This document shows, one piece after another, positions 17,454 through 25,619 of a stretch of DNA of 64,000 bases. The notes under the pieces are model-generated. The model searched no databases. It saw only the letters and a list, made by a program, of their open reading frames with translations, and was not told where the DNA came from. Position 1 is the stretch's first letter, and the number at the start of each line of letters is the position of its first letter. The translations under genes were made by a program, and so were the position numbers. The DNA is from Streptomyces sp. NBC_00572 (GTDB lineage Bacteria > Actinomycetota > Actinomycetes > Streptomycetales > Streptomycetaceae): positions 5,146,001-5,210,000 of the forward strand of contig NZ_JAPENX010000001.1 in NCBI RefSeq assembly GCF_026341815.1, written 5' to 3'.

Positions 17454-17489
17454 CGACGGCGGCAAGGGATCCTTCCCTTGCCGCCGTCG
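17454..17489 (+). terminator. perfect 16-bp hairpin after msrB
   Basis: Arms CGACGGCGGCAAGGGA (17454-17469) and TCCCTTGCCGCCGTCG (17474-17489) enclose a 4-nt loop. This is the strongest hairpin in the window. It separates the housekeeping murC-msrB unit from the toxin locus. Confidence 0.85.
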
Positions 17490-17584
17490 TGCTGTTCCAC
17501 CAGGGAACCTCGGACCCACCGTCAGGCGTCCCCTGTGGTAGGACTGTTGCTCATTGCAAAGAAGCATCAACGGGGGTGGGGATC

Positions 17585-19360
17585 GTGGCTGTCACGGTGC
17601 CGGGCTGGGCGGACACGCTGCTCGATCTGATCGGAGTGGCCTGGCCGAACGTCGACGAGGACGCGTACCGCGAGATGGCGGACGCGTTGCGGGAGTTCGC
17701 GGAGGACCTGGAGGACGACGGCCAGCTCGCGAACAACCACTTCGAGCGGCTGCTGTCCTCGGGGCAGGGCGAGTCGATGGACGCGCTCAACGAGCACTGG
17801 TCGAAGGTCAAGACCAAGCACATCAAGGACATCGCCGGTGCGGCGCGCACCATCGCGGGCGGTCTGGACACGGCGGCCGGTGCGATCGAGGGCATGAAGC
17901 TCGCGGCACTCGTCCAGCTCGGCTACCTGGCCGCCGAGGCGGGCATCGCGCTGTCCCTCATCCCGGTGACCGGTGGTCTGTCCGCCCTGATCGGCGCGGG
18001 CGCGATGCGCGCCACGCAGGAGGTCGTCAAGCGGCTGATCAAGGAGTGCGTGGAGGAGGCCGTCGGATACGTTGTCGCCGCGATGACCGAGCCGGCCGTG
18101 GCGGCCCTGGAGGGCATGGCGGCCGACCTCGTCGTCCAGCTCGGCGCGATGGCGATCGGACTCCAGGACGGCGTCGACCTCGATCAGACGAAGAACGCGG
18201 GCAAGGACGGCTTCGACGAGGGCGTCCAGTCCGGCAAGGAGGCCATGAACCTGGCCTCCGCCGGCGGTGGTGGCGGCGGCTCGAAGGGCAGCGGGTTGAA
18301 GAACCTGCACATCGAGCACTCCGAGCACACCCACGCCTCCACCCAGCTGAACGGCGTGAGTGCCGGCATCCACGGCAAGACGGCCGGCAAGCTCACGAAG
18401 GCGAAGACCGCGCACGGCCGGGCCCGGGGCCGCGACTCGATCGCCGACGCGATCGATCCGGTCGCCGACAAGGCCCTGGAAGCCCTCACCAAGGCCGCCA
18501 AGAGCATGGGCGACCACGTCGGCCAGACCCTGCCCAAGGTCGTCAAGCAGATCTCCGTCGACCACAAGAACACCGACGACGACCTCCGCGACCGCTTCGC
18601 CCGCCAGCGCAAGGGCGACGACGACAGCGGCGGCAAGGGCGGCGGTGGAGGCGGTGGCGGAGGCGGTGGCGGTGGTGGCGGCGGGAACGGCGGCTCCGGC
18701 AACAACCCCGGCGGCAACCGCATGACCCCGCCCCCGCCGTGGCACGGCAGCTCCGCCGGTAACATGAGGCACCACCGGACGGACCCGCTCGACGTCAGCC
18801 ACCTCACTCCCGAGCAGCAGCGCGAGGCGCTCGTCCAGGAGGCCCGCGACCTCGCGAACAAGGCGCGCAAGGCCGACCCCGACAACCCGAACGACCCCAA
18901 GCACAAGATCGACTTGGCCAAGACCCACTTCCCGCCCGGCACGAACCTCCTCGACGGATCGTGCTCCGGCAGCCTCCTGCACGACGGAGTCGTCACCAGC
19001 CACTCCAGCGCCACCAAGGGGGCTGGCCAGAAGACCCCGGACCTCCACCCCGCCATGCAGTCGATCTACGACGACGTCGAACGGCAGATCAAGGCCGACG
19101 GAGGTTTCCCCGGCGCGGGTCACGGAAAGTGCGCCGAGGCGAACCTCGTCTCGGACCGGCTCCGGCAGCTGGACCCCGACGGCACCGGGATCTCCTCGGC
19201 CGACCACGTCCGCGACGCCATGCGCGGATCGCAGGTCTACAGCGTGCAGATCGGCGAACAGATCAAACCTCACCCCCTCGGTCACGGCGAGTACAAGCCG
19301 CCGTGCCGGTCCTGCGCGATCGCCATGGACATGGCCGGTGTCACGGCGTACGCCGGATAA
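17585..19360 (+). CDS. polymorphic toxin with C-terminal YwqJ-like deaminase
   Basis: A 591-residue protein. Residues 1-105 are helical, of the type found at the N-termini of actinobacterial exported toxins. Residues 104-150 are hydrophobic, followed by helical filler with a Gly run near 350-375 (18631-18700). The C-terminal 135 residues are a deaminase-fold domain with C516-A-E518 and PC574-R-S-C577, the Cys zinc ligands and catalytic Glu of the YwqJ family. Such tips deaminate bases, but the target here is unknown. No signal peptide is seen, so export by a type VII-like route is inference. I chose the GTG at 17585 because GGGGG sits 8 nt upstream; GTG at 17576 is possible. It is followed by its SUKH neighbour after 9 nt. 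Confidence 0.87.
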   Translation: MAVTVPGWADTLLDLIGVAWPNVDEDAYREMADALREFAEDLEDDGQLANNHFERLLSSGQGESMDALNEHWSKVKTKHIKDIAGAARTIAGGLDTAAGAIEGMKLAALVQLGYLAAEAGIALSLIPVTGGLSALIGAGAMRATQEVVKRLIKECVEEAVGYVVAAMTEPAVAALEGMAADLVVQLGAMAIGLQDGVDLDQTKNAGKDGFDEGVQSGKEAMNLASAGGGGGGSKGSGLKNLHIEHSEHTHASTQLNGVSAGIHGKTAGKLTKAKTAHGRARGRDSIADAIDPVADKALEALTKAAKSMGDHVGQTLPKVVKQISVDHKNTDDDLRDRFARQRKGDDDSGGKGGGGGGGGGGGGGGGGNGGSGNNPGGNRMTPPPPWHGSSAGNMRHHRTDPLDVSHLTPEQQREALVQEARDLANKARKADPDNPNDPKHKIDLAKTHFPPGTNLLDGSCSGSLLHDGVVTSHSSATKGAGQKTPDLHPAMQSIYDDVERQIKADGGFPGAGHGKCAEANLVSDRLRQLDPDGTGISSADHVRDAMRGSQVYSVQIGEQIKPHPLGHGEYKPPCRSCAIAMDMAGVTAYAG

Positions 19361-19369
19361 GGAGCACAC

Positions 19370-19843
19370 ATGCCGCACTTGAACACCCCGGAGGACGTCG
19401 ACACCTGGTTCCGGGACCACGGATGGTTCCCGGGACGGGACGTGGCCGGCACCGTGCCGGCGATGGTCGAGGAGATCACCGGGCAGTACCGGGAGGCGGG
19501 GTTCCCGGTGGAGCCCTTCGAGGCCGCGACCGCCTTCCTCGCCGAGCACGGCGGACTGCGTCTCACCCTCGACGCCGCGCGAGAGGACTACCTCTACTTC
19601 ACCCCCTACCTCGGCTTCCGGTCCGCCCCGGCGGAGGTCGCCGAACTGAGCCGCGAACTCGGCGTCCGGCTCTTCCCGGTCGGCCTCGACGGCTCGGAGG
19701 GCTCGCCCGTGCTCATCGACGAACGGGGCCGGTTCTTCTTCGTGCACCACACCGGCGCCTACTACATGGGCGCCGACAAGCACGAGGCGATGATCAGTCT
19801 CGCCCACGCCCCGATGCAGGACGCGGAGGACTTCTATGTCTGA
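19370..19843 (+). CDS. SUKH-3 immunity protein
   Basis: A 157-residue protein of the SUKH-3 family. The N-terminal FRDHGWFPGRDVA, the central AEHGGLRLTL and the C-terminal YMGADKHEAMISLAH segments are typical. SUKH proteins bind and neutralise diverse toxins of polymorphic systems. AAGGAG sits before the ATG. Its position directly after the deaminase toxin marks it as the likely immunity protein for that toxin. The end overlaps the next gene by 8 nt, implying coupled translation. Confidence 0.9.
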   Translation: MPHLNTPEDVDTWFRDHGWFPGRDVAGTVPAMVEEITGQYREAGFPVEPFEAATAFLAEHGGLRLTLDAAREDYLYFTPYLGFRSAPAEVAELSRELGVRLFPVGLDGSEGSPVLIDERGRFFFVHHTGAYYMGADKHEAMISLAHAPMQDAEDFYV

Positions 19844-20231
19844 CCTGATTCCCGGAACGGCGGCCTCGCTGCTCATCCACGGCACCATCACCAGCCACAC
19901 CAACCTCACCGGCGACGGCGAGCCCCACCTCCACCCCGCCGTGCGGGAGTTCTTCGACGGGCTCCCGCCCGCCCTGCGCGTGTCCTTCGTCGGCTACTGC
20001 GCCGAGTCCGCCCTCGTCTCCGACGAGCTCTTCGGCCTCGACCGGCAGCGGGGCGACGACCGGACGGTCACCCTGGACGAGGCGGCATCGCACTTCGCGG
20101 GTGCCGCGCTCGTCGCCCGCAAGATCCGCCCGCACGGCGACCCCGAGCACGGCACCGAGGCCGACGTCTGCCGCTCGTGCGCGGCGCTCCTCGACCGGCT
20201 GGGGATCTCGATCCTCCACGATCAGACATGA
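19836..20231 (+). CDS. free-standing YwqJ-like deaminase module
   Basis: A 131-residue protein that aligns along its full length with the deaminase tip of the large toxin. They share GTxxSLL-x-G-x-TSHT near the N-terminus, CAE at C55-E57, and CRSC at C112-C115. The Pro before the first Cys of the usual PCxxC is Val here. It has no export or trafficking region, so alone it cannot be a delivered toxin. It could be a replacement tip awaiting recombination, an inhibitor-like paralogue, or a cytoplasmic enzyme. It is coupled by overlaps to the SUKH genes on both sides. Confidence 0.82.
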   Translation: MSDLIPGTAASLLIHGTITSHTNLTGDGEPHLHPAVREFFDGLPPALRVSFVGYCAESALVSDELFGLDRQRGDDRTVTLDEAASHFAGAALVARKIRPHGDPEHGTEADVCRSCAALLDRLGISILHDQT

Positions 20232-21139
20232 CGGGCGTCCTGACGGAGGCGGGCTGGCGGCCCGGCCGTGACACGGGGGACGCCGCCATGCTGGCCGTCC
20301 TCATCACGGTGACGGTCGGCGCGGAACTGTTCCCGGCCGCCGAACGGGCCCTGCGCGAGTTCCACGGCCTGCACATCCACCCCGCCGCCGACGGCGGCCG
20401 GGAGGTCGCCGCGATCGGCAGCGTCGTCGACCCCCGCGAGGCTCGCCTCGACGTCCCGTCCCTGAACCGGCTCGCCGACTCCCTCGGCGTACGGCTCTTC
20501 CCCTTCGGCCGTACGGACACGGACGCGCCGCTCGCGGTCGACGCACACGGCCGGCTCCTCATGCTCGGCCCCGGCGGGCCCTGGCTCCTCGGCGAGACGG
20601 TCCACGACGGTCTGTCGGCGCTCGCCACCGGGATCGCGCCGGTACGGCTCCGGGCCCCTCGGTGGCGCTTCCCGCTGCCCGGTCTTCCGGCCGACCTCGA
20701 CGCGGCGGTACGGGCCGCGCTCGTCGCCGTGTTCGTCCTGCACAGCACGGGTGTCTTCAGCGCCCGCCGGGTACGCCTGCGGGCGACGACCCTGCGGGGG
20801 ATCGGCGTCGTCGCGGTGGACGAGGAATTCAAGCTGGGCCGGGGATCGTTGGAGAGCAACGCGGAACCGCTGACGGAGGCGATGACCGCCCGGCTCGACG
20901 CTGCCGGCGTGCGCGCGGGCGGCTGCGAGCTGGTCCTGTCGATTCCGGTCCCCTCCGGTACGGAGGGGCCGCCCGCCACGGTGGAGTGCGCCGTGACGGT
21001 GGGCAGTTCGGCCGATGGCCCCGCCCTGACGCTGTCCGCCGGCCGGTCCGCGTCCTTCGACCCCACGGCGAAGATCCTGGACACCTGCGCCCAGGCCCTC
21101 GCCGACTGGTCCGGAACGCCGACCGACGCCGCTCACTGA
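20228..21139 (+). CDS. SUKH-3-domain protein with unknown C-terminal domain
   Basis: A 303-residue protein. Residues 1-140 follow the SUKH-3 pattern (AGWRPGRDTGD, ADSLGVRLFPFG, TDAPLAVDAHGRLLMLG, LGETVHDGLSAL), resembling the first SUKH protein in this locus. The remaining 160 residues form a second alpha/beta domain that I do not recognise. The ATG overlaps the deaminase stop (ATGA). It is probably the immunity partner of the free-standing deaminase; the extra domain could protect against a different activity. A hairpin follows the stop. Confidence 0.8.
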   Translation: MTGVLTEAGWRPGRDTGDAAMLAVLITVTVGAELFPAAERALREFHGLHIHPAADGGREVAAIGSVVDPREARLDVPSLNRLADSLGVRLFPFGRTDTDAPLAVDAHGRLLMLGPGGPWLLGETVHDGLSALATGIAPVRLRAPRWRFPLPGLPADLDAAVRAALVAVFVLHSTGVFSARRVRLRATTLRGIGVVAVDEEFKLGRGSLESNAEPLTEAMTARLDAAGVRAGGCELVLSIPVPSGTEGPPATVECAVTVGSSADGPALTLSAGRSASFDPTAKILDTCAQALADWSGTPTDAAH

Positions 21140-21144
21140 CGCGC

Positions 21145-21167
21145 ACCGGCGGGACGCACCCGCCGGT
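21145..21167. terminator. bidirectional hairpin between SUKH and SDR genes
   Basis: Arms ACCGGCGGG (21145-21153) and CCCGCCGGT (21159-21167) enclose the loop ACGCA in the 35-nt gap between two convergent genes. Confidence 0.65.
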
Positions 21168-21174
21168 CGCGGAC

Positions 21175-21960
21175 TCAGTGGACGGAGAAGCCGCCGTCCA
21201 CGAAGAGGGACTGGCCCGTCACGTACGCGGAGGACGGGCTCGCCAGGAAGACGGCCGCACCCGCGAAGTCCTCGGCGAGGCCGTTGCGGCCGGTCATCGT
21301 GCGGGCGGCGAGCGCGGCCACCTTCTCCGGGTCGGAGGACAGGCGCTGGTTGAGCGCGGTCATCACGAAGCCGGGGACCAGGGTGTTGGCCGTGACGCCG
21401 TACGGGGACCAGGCCTCCGCCTGCGAACGGGCCAGCGACTCCAGGGCGCCCTTGGACACCCCGTACGCACCGCTCTGCACGAACGCGCGGTGCGCCTGCT
21501 GGGACGTGATGTGGATGATCCGGCCGAAGCCGCGCTCCGCCATCCCCGGGCCGAACCGCTGACCCAGGAGGAACGGAGCCTCCAGGTTCACCGTCATCGT
21601 CGTGTCCCAGACCTCGTCGCTCAGCTCGCTCAGCGGCGGACGGAGATTGATGCCCGCCGAGTTGACCAGGACGTCCGGCTCACCGAAGACCGCCGCTGCC
21701 TGCTCGGCCCCGGCCCTGATCCCCGCGCGCGTGCTCAGGTCGGCGCTGACCCAGGCCGCCCGGCAGCCGTCGGCCGTCAGCTCGTCGACGGTCGCGACCA
21801 GCTCCGCCTCCTTGCGCGCCACCACGACCACGCTCGCCCCGGCACGGGCCAGCGCCCCGGCGATGGCCCGGCCGATGCCGGAACTGCCGCCCGTGACGAG
21901 GGCGGTACGCCCTTCGAGGGAGAAGAGGCCGGAGAGGTAACCGCCGGGGGTGGTGCTCAT
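21175..21960 (-). CDS. short-chain dehydrogenase/reductase
   Basis: A 261-residue classical SDR. The cofactor motif is TGGSSGIG (residues 23-30), NSAG lies near 100, and the catalytic residues are S153, Y166 and K170. The Arg at 49 (VVVVARK) after the second strand favours NADP(H). The best-known relatives are gluconate 5-dehydrogenase and 3-oxoacyl reductase types, so the substrate is open. GAGGAG precedes the ATG. Single gene, convergent with the toxin locus. Confidence 0.9.
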   Translation of the reverse strand: MSTTPGGYLSGLFSLEGRTALVTGGSSGIGRAIAGALARAGASVVVVARKEAELVATVDELTADGCRAAWVSADLSTRAGIRAGAEQAAAVFGEPDVLVNSAGINLRPPLSELSDEVWDTTMTVNLEAPFLLGQRFGPGMAERGFGRIIHITSQQAHRAFVQSGAYGVSKGALESLARSQAEAWSPYGVTANTLVPGFVMTALNQRLSSDPEKVAALAARTMTGRNGLAEDFAGAAVFLASPSSAYVTGQSLFVDGGFSVH

Positions 21961-22427
21961 GGATGTCGCTCCTCGCGTCGCACGGCACCGGCCTCTCCGC
22001 GTGCGGTGGAGGGCCGGTACACGCATCCTGGCACACGCGTTCTCAGGCCAGGCGGGCGAGGAACTCCGTCCAGGCGGCGGGAGCCGGCGCGAGCCGGGGG
22101 CCGGTGGGACACCGGGCCCCCTCGACGAGGGCGGCCGGGGCCTGCTTCCGGTCGATGCGCCGGCGACCCGGTGGGCCGTGCTCGACCGCGTACCGATCGG
22201 GAAGACGGTACGGGCCGAGCCCTGTCCGGCCTGAGTTGCACGGAGCCGGGGCCCGGCCAGCCGTCGAGCATCCGCGGCCCGTCGGACGCGCCGAGGCACG
22301 TGAAGACGAGCGCGTCTCCGGGACCGTTGGAGCGGAGCCAGCGGGTGCCCGTGAACGGCAGGTCGGTGTTCTTCACGAGCTGGACGGAGGTTGGCCCTGC
22401 TCCGCCACTCGTGCAACTTGTGTGGTG
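21961..22427. other. gene-poor stretch with a probable gene relic
   Basis: This 467-nt stretch has no intact gene I can support. It contains the relic described at 22217-22376. A second minus-strand frame has good codon use (from about 22215 down to 22035, ending TEFLARLA and a stop) but no start. Joining the two needs a frameshift near 22215. Confidence 0.4.
22217..22376 (-). pseudogene. fragment of a beta-repeat protein (possible relic)
   Basis: A GTG at 22376 opens a frame whose first 50 residues read FTGTRW, then ALVFTCLG and GPRMLDGWPGPGSVQL. This is one copy of a motif that recurs in tandem in some actinobacterial secreted proteins (GTxW...LxCLG...GPRxLDGxT). After that the frame loses coding character, while a different frame gains it, suggesting a frameshift. 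There is no clear ribosome site. It is either a decayed gene or a very small orphan module. Confidence 0.3.
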
Positions 22428-22459
22428 GGCACGCTCCTTGACGGTTCAAGGAGCGTGCC
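22428..22459 (-). terminator. 14-bp hairpin after the EF-G paralogue
   Basis: Arms GGCACGCTCCTTGA (22428-22441) and TCAAGGAGCGTGCC (22446-22459) with loop CGGT form a perfect stem 10 nt past the end of the minus-strand gene. Confidence 0.8.
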
Positions 22460-22468
22460 AGGACGGAT

Positions 22469-24472
22469 CTACGGGGCCGGGACGTAACCCGCCGGGCGGG
22501 TCGTGAACGTGCCCCGGCCCTGGGTGCGGCCGCGCAGGCGGGACGCGTAGCCGAAGAGTTCGGCCAGCGGCACCGTCGCCTCCACCACTGCCGTACCGGA
22601 GCGGGTCGTCTGGTCCGTGACCCGGCCACGGCGGGCCGCGAGGTCGCCGAGGACCGAGCCGACGGACTCCGCGGGGACGGTGACCGTCACGTCGGTCACC
22701 GGCTCCAGGAGGGTCATCACGCTCGCGCGGAGCGCCTCGCGCAGCGCGAAGCGGCCCGCCGTGCGGAACGCCATCTCCGAGGAGTCCTTGGCGTGCGTGG
22801 CACCGTCTGTGAGCGTGACCCGGACACCTGTCACCGGGTGGCCGCCGAGGGGACCCTCGACGAGCGCGTCCCGGCAGCCGGCCTCGACCGCGCGGACGTA
22901 CTCCTGCGGGACGCGGCCGCCCGTGACCGTCGAGGAGAACGCGAACTCCTCCCCGTCGGCCGACGGTTCGACGTCGATGACGACATGGGCGAACTGGCCC
23001 GCGCCGCCGTCCTGTTTGACATGGCGGTACAGCAGACCGGTGACGCCCTTCGCCACCGTCTCCCGGTACGCGACCTGCGGGCGGCCGACCGTGACCTCAA
23101 GGCCCCGGTCGCGCCGCAGCTTCTCCACCGCGACCTCCAGGTGCAGTTCGCCGAGACCCGACAGGACGGTCTGACCCGTCTCCGGGTCGGACCGCACGAC
23201 GAGCGACGGGTCCTCCTCGGAGAGCCGGGCGAGGGCCGTCGCCAGGCGGCCGGTGTCCGTGCTGCGGCGGGCCTCCACCGCGACCGAGACCACGGGGTCG
23301 GCGGTCGTCGGAGGTTCGAGGACGATCGGCGCGCCGGGGGCGCACAGGGTCGCCCCGGCGCGGGCGCCCTTCGGGCCCACGACGGCGACGATGTCCCCGG
23401 CGCGCGCCACGTCGACCTCGGTCGCCCGGTCGGCCTGGACCCGCAGGATCCGGGCGATCCGCTCGGTGCGGCCGCTGACGGTGTCGAGCACGGTGTCGCC
23501 CTTTCCGATCGTGCCCGCGTAGACGCGGACGTAGGTCATCCGGCCGGTGGCCGTCGCGCTCACCTTGAACGCGAGCGCGGTGAACGGCGCCTCCGGGTCC
23601 GCCGGGACCTCCCCGCGTACCGGAGGCATGTCCGACGGGGCCGGGAGGTACGCGACGACCGCGTCGAGCAGCGGTTCGACACCCCGGTTGCGGTACGCCG
23701 AGCCGCACAGCACGACCACTGCCTCGCCGGTGAGGGTCAGGTCGCGGAGCGCGCCCGTCAGCGTCCCCTCGGAGAGTTCCGTGTCCGCGCAGAACTCCTC
23801 CAGGGCGCCGGGATGCAGCTCCGCCACCGCTTCCTCCAGGCGTCGCCTGCGGTGCCGGGCCTCGTCCAGGAGCGCGTCCGGGACCGGCTCGTCGGCGTAC
23901 GTGTCGGCGCCGTCGGCCCATACGTATGCCCGCATCCTGACCAGGTCGACGACGCCGGTGAAGCCGTCCTCGCGCCCGATCGGCAGCTGTACGGGCAGCG
24001 GGACGGTGCCCAGGCGCGTACGGATCGACTCCACGGCACTGTCGAGCTCCGCGCCCGCGCGGTCCAGCTTGTTGACGAACGCGATGCGCGGAACGCCGTG
24101 CCGGTCGGCCTGGCGCCACACCGTCTCGCTCTGCGGCTCGACGCCCGCGACGGCGTCGAAGACGGCGACGGCGCCGTCGAGGACGCGCAGCGAACGCTCG
24201 ACCTCGTCGGAGAAGTCGACGTGCCCCGGAGTGTCGATCAGGTTGATCCGGTGCCCGGCCCAGTCGCAGCTGACGGCCGCGGCGAAGATCGTGATGCCCC
24301 GGTCCCGCTCCTGCGGATCGAAGTCGGTGACGGTGGTGCCGTCGTGGACCTCGCCGCGCTTGTGGGTGGCACCGGTGAGGTAGAGGAACCGCTCGGTGAC
24401 GGTGGTCTTGCCGGCGTCGACGTGGGCGAGGATGCCGAGGTTACGGACGCGGTCGACGAGGTGGGTACGCAC
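22469..24472 (-). CDS. elongation factor G paralogue
   Basis: A 667-residue translational GTPase with the EF-G domain order. G1 is AHVDAGKTT (residues 16-24), the switch region ends RGITI, G3 is DTPGHVDF, and G4 is NKLD. Domains II-V are complete, including the QDGGAGQFAHV block of domain IV. It is shorter than the main EF-G (about 700 residues) and is not in the rpsL-fusA operon, so it is a paralogue. It could serve ribosome recycling, stress or resistance. It is closer to EF-G than to the TetM/TetO ribosomal protection proteins. The start is a GTG with GAAAGG upstream, and a strong hairpin follows the stop. Confidence 0.88.
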   Translation of the reverse strand: MRTHLVDRVRNLGILAHVDAGKTTVTERFLYLTGATHKRGEVHDGTTVTDFDPQERDRGITIFAAAVSCDWAGHRINLIDTPGHVDFSDEVERSLRVLDGAVAVFDAVAGVEPQSETVWRQADRHGVPRIAFVNKLDRAGAELDSAVESIRTRLGTVPLPVQLPIGREDGFTGVVDLVRMRAYVWADGADTYADEPVPDALLDEARHRRRRLEEAVAELHPGALEEFCADTELSEGTLTGALRDLTLTGEAVVVLCGSAYRNRGVEPLLDAVVAYLPAPSDMPPVRGEVPADPEAPFTALAFKVSATATGRMTYVRVYAGTIGKGDTVLDTVSGRTERIARILRVQADRATEVDVARAGDIVAVVGPKGARAGATLCAPGAPIVLEPPTTADPVVSVAVEARRSTDTGRLATALARLSEEDPSLVVRSDPETGQTVLSGLGELHLEVAVEKLRRDRGLEVTVGRPQVAYRETVAKGVTGLLYRHVKQDGGAGQFAHVVIDVEPSADGEEFAFSSTVTGGRVPQEYVRAVEAGCRDALVEGPLGGHPVTGVRVTLTDGATHAKDSSEMAFRTAGRFALREALRASVMTLLEPVTDVTVTVPAESVGSVLGDLAARRGRVTDQTTRSGTAVVEATVPLAELFGYASRLRGRTQGRGTFTTRPAGYVPAP

Positions 24473-25029
24473 GGTGTCGTGCCTTTCGCTGCTGCTGGGT
24501 GAAGACGGGGCAGCGCGATTCCCGGACGACGGGCCGTCAGACGGACGGGTGGGACGTCACGGGGCGGCGATGGCGGGCGCGCAGCCGCCACCGGCCGGAG
24601 GGAGAGGCGAGGATCACGTCGTACCGGGCACGGGCGGACGACACGGCGGCGGCGTTACGGCAACGCACGGTCGTCTCCCCTCGGTCGGACGTCTGGCGGC
24701 GCATCGGTCGGTGCGCCGCGAGACGTGAGTGTAGGGAGGGGAGCGGGCGGCGCGACAGTGGTTTTCCACGGGGCTCGCCCGCCGCCGACGGTGCGCGGGG
24801 ACGTCGGGAAGGCCCCAGGGAAGGGCTCCGGGAGCTGCGGCCCCACTGCACCCCGGAGCAGCCCCGGACCGTCGAAGACGCCCTGCCCGAACTCACTCCC
24901 GACCGCGGCGCCCTGCGACAGCGCGGCCTCGTCCTGGCATCCGTCGCGCAGGTCGCCGCCGCAGCCGGTCCGGTGGGTCAGTCGGTCGTCGGCGCGGTGG
25001 GGCAGCTGATCGACCTGCCCTGGCCCCCC
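24473..25029. other. intergenic stretch with remnant coding-like frame
   Basis: The first 250 nt hold no gene I can support. From about 24830 to 25032 a plus-strand frame has strong coding-type third-position bias and reads like a protein tail (TVEDALPELTP, then VGQSVVGAVGQLIDLPW). It has no plausible start and runs into the antisense of the next gene. I take it as a decayed 3' end of a lost gene. Confidence 0.35.
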
Positions 25030-25437
25030 CTACGCCGCCGGCTGGAGGAGATCCCAGCGGTTGCCGTACAGGTCCTCGAAGACGGCGACCGAGCCGTACG
25101 GCTCGTGGCGCGGCTCCTCCAGGAACTTGACGCCCGCCGCTGTCATGCGCGTGTGGTCGCGGGCGAAGTCCTCGGTGTGCAGGAAGAAGCCGACCCGGCC
25201 TCCCGTCTGGTTGCCGACGGAGGCCTGCTCGGCGTCGTTCTTGGCGCGGGCCAGGAGCAGGCCCGCGTTCCCGAGGCCGCCGACCCCGGCCGCACCGGGC
25301 GGGCGGACGACGACCCAGCGGTTGCCGCCGCCCCGGTCGGTGTCCTCGACCAGGTCGAATCCGAGGGCGTCGGTATAGAAGGCGATGGCCTCGTCATAGT
25401 CACGGACGACAAGGGTCACAAGTGCGATGGACGGCAT
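25030..25437 (-). CDS. VOC-family (glyoxalase-like) protein
   Basis: A 135-residue vicinal-oxygen-chelate protein with two beta-alpha-beta-beta-beta units: residues 1-60 (LVVRDYDEAIAFYTDALGF) and 75-135 (VGFFLHTEDF, FEDLYGNRWDLLQ). The terminal Glu of many active glyoxalases is replaced by D in NRWDLLQ. It could be an enzyme or a resistance-type binding protein. The start is supported by TACGTT 6 nt upstream, a leaderless pattern. Confidence 0.9.
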   Translation of the reverse strand: MPSIALVTLVVRDYDEAIAFYTDALGFDLVEDTDRGGGNRWVVVRPPGAAGVGGLGNAGLLLARAKNDAEQASVGNQTGGRVGFFLHTEDFARDHTRMTAAGVKFLEEPRHEPYGSVAVFEDLYGNRWDLLQPAA

Positions 25438-25443
25438 TACCCC

Positions 25444-25449
25444 AACGTA
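25444..25449 (-). promoter_or_regulatory. -10-like TACGTT, probable leaderless promoter
   Basis: On the minus strand TACGTT is followed by GGGGTA and the ATG of the VOC gene. The region upstream is locally A+T-rich for this genome. Confidence 0.5.
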
Positions 25450-25619
25450 ATACGCGGAAGCGGTAGCAATCTACCCGCGTCAACCCGTGTCGACGCGGGC
25501 GCGACCCTCGCCGATTGCAGGGTGCGAACGAGGGTCCTGGGAGGGGCGGGCGAGGGTCGGGGGCCGGGGCGGCGGGCGCGGAGGGCCGCGCGCCCGCACG
25601 CGGTGCGAGAATGCCCCGC

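Noticed and set aside
22469..24472. Tetracycline resistance (TetM-type) ribosomal protection protein
   Set aside because: Switch and domain IV sequences match EF-G (VAGVEPQSETVWRQAD) rather than the TetM/TetO group.
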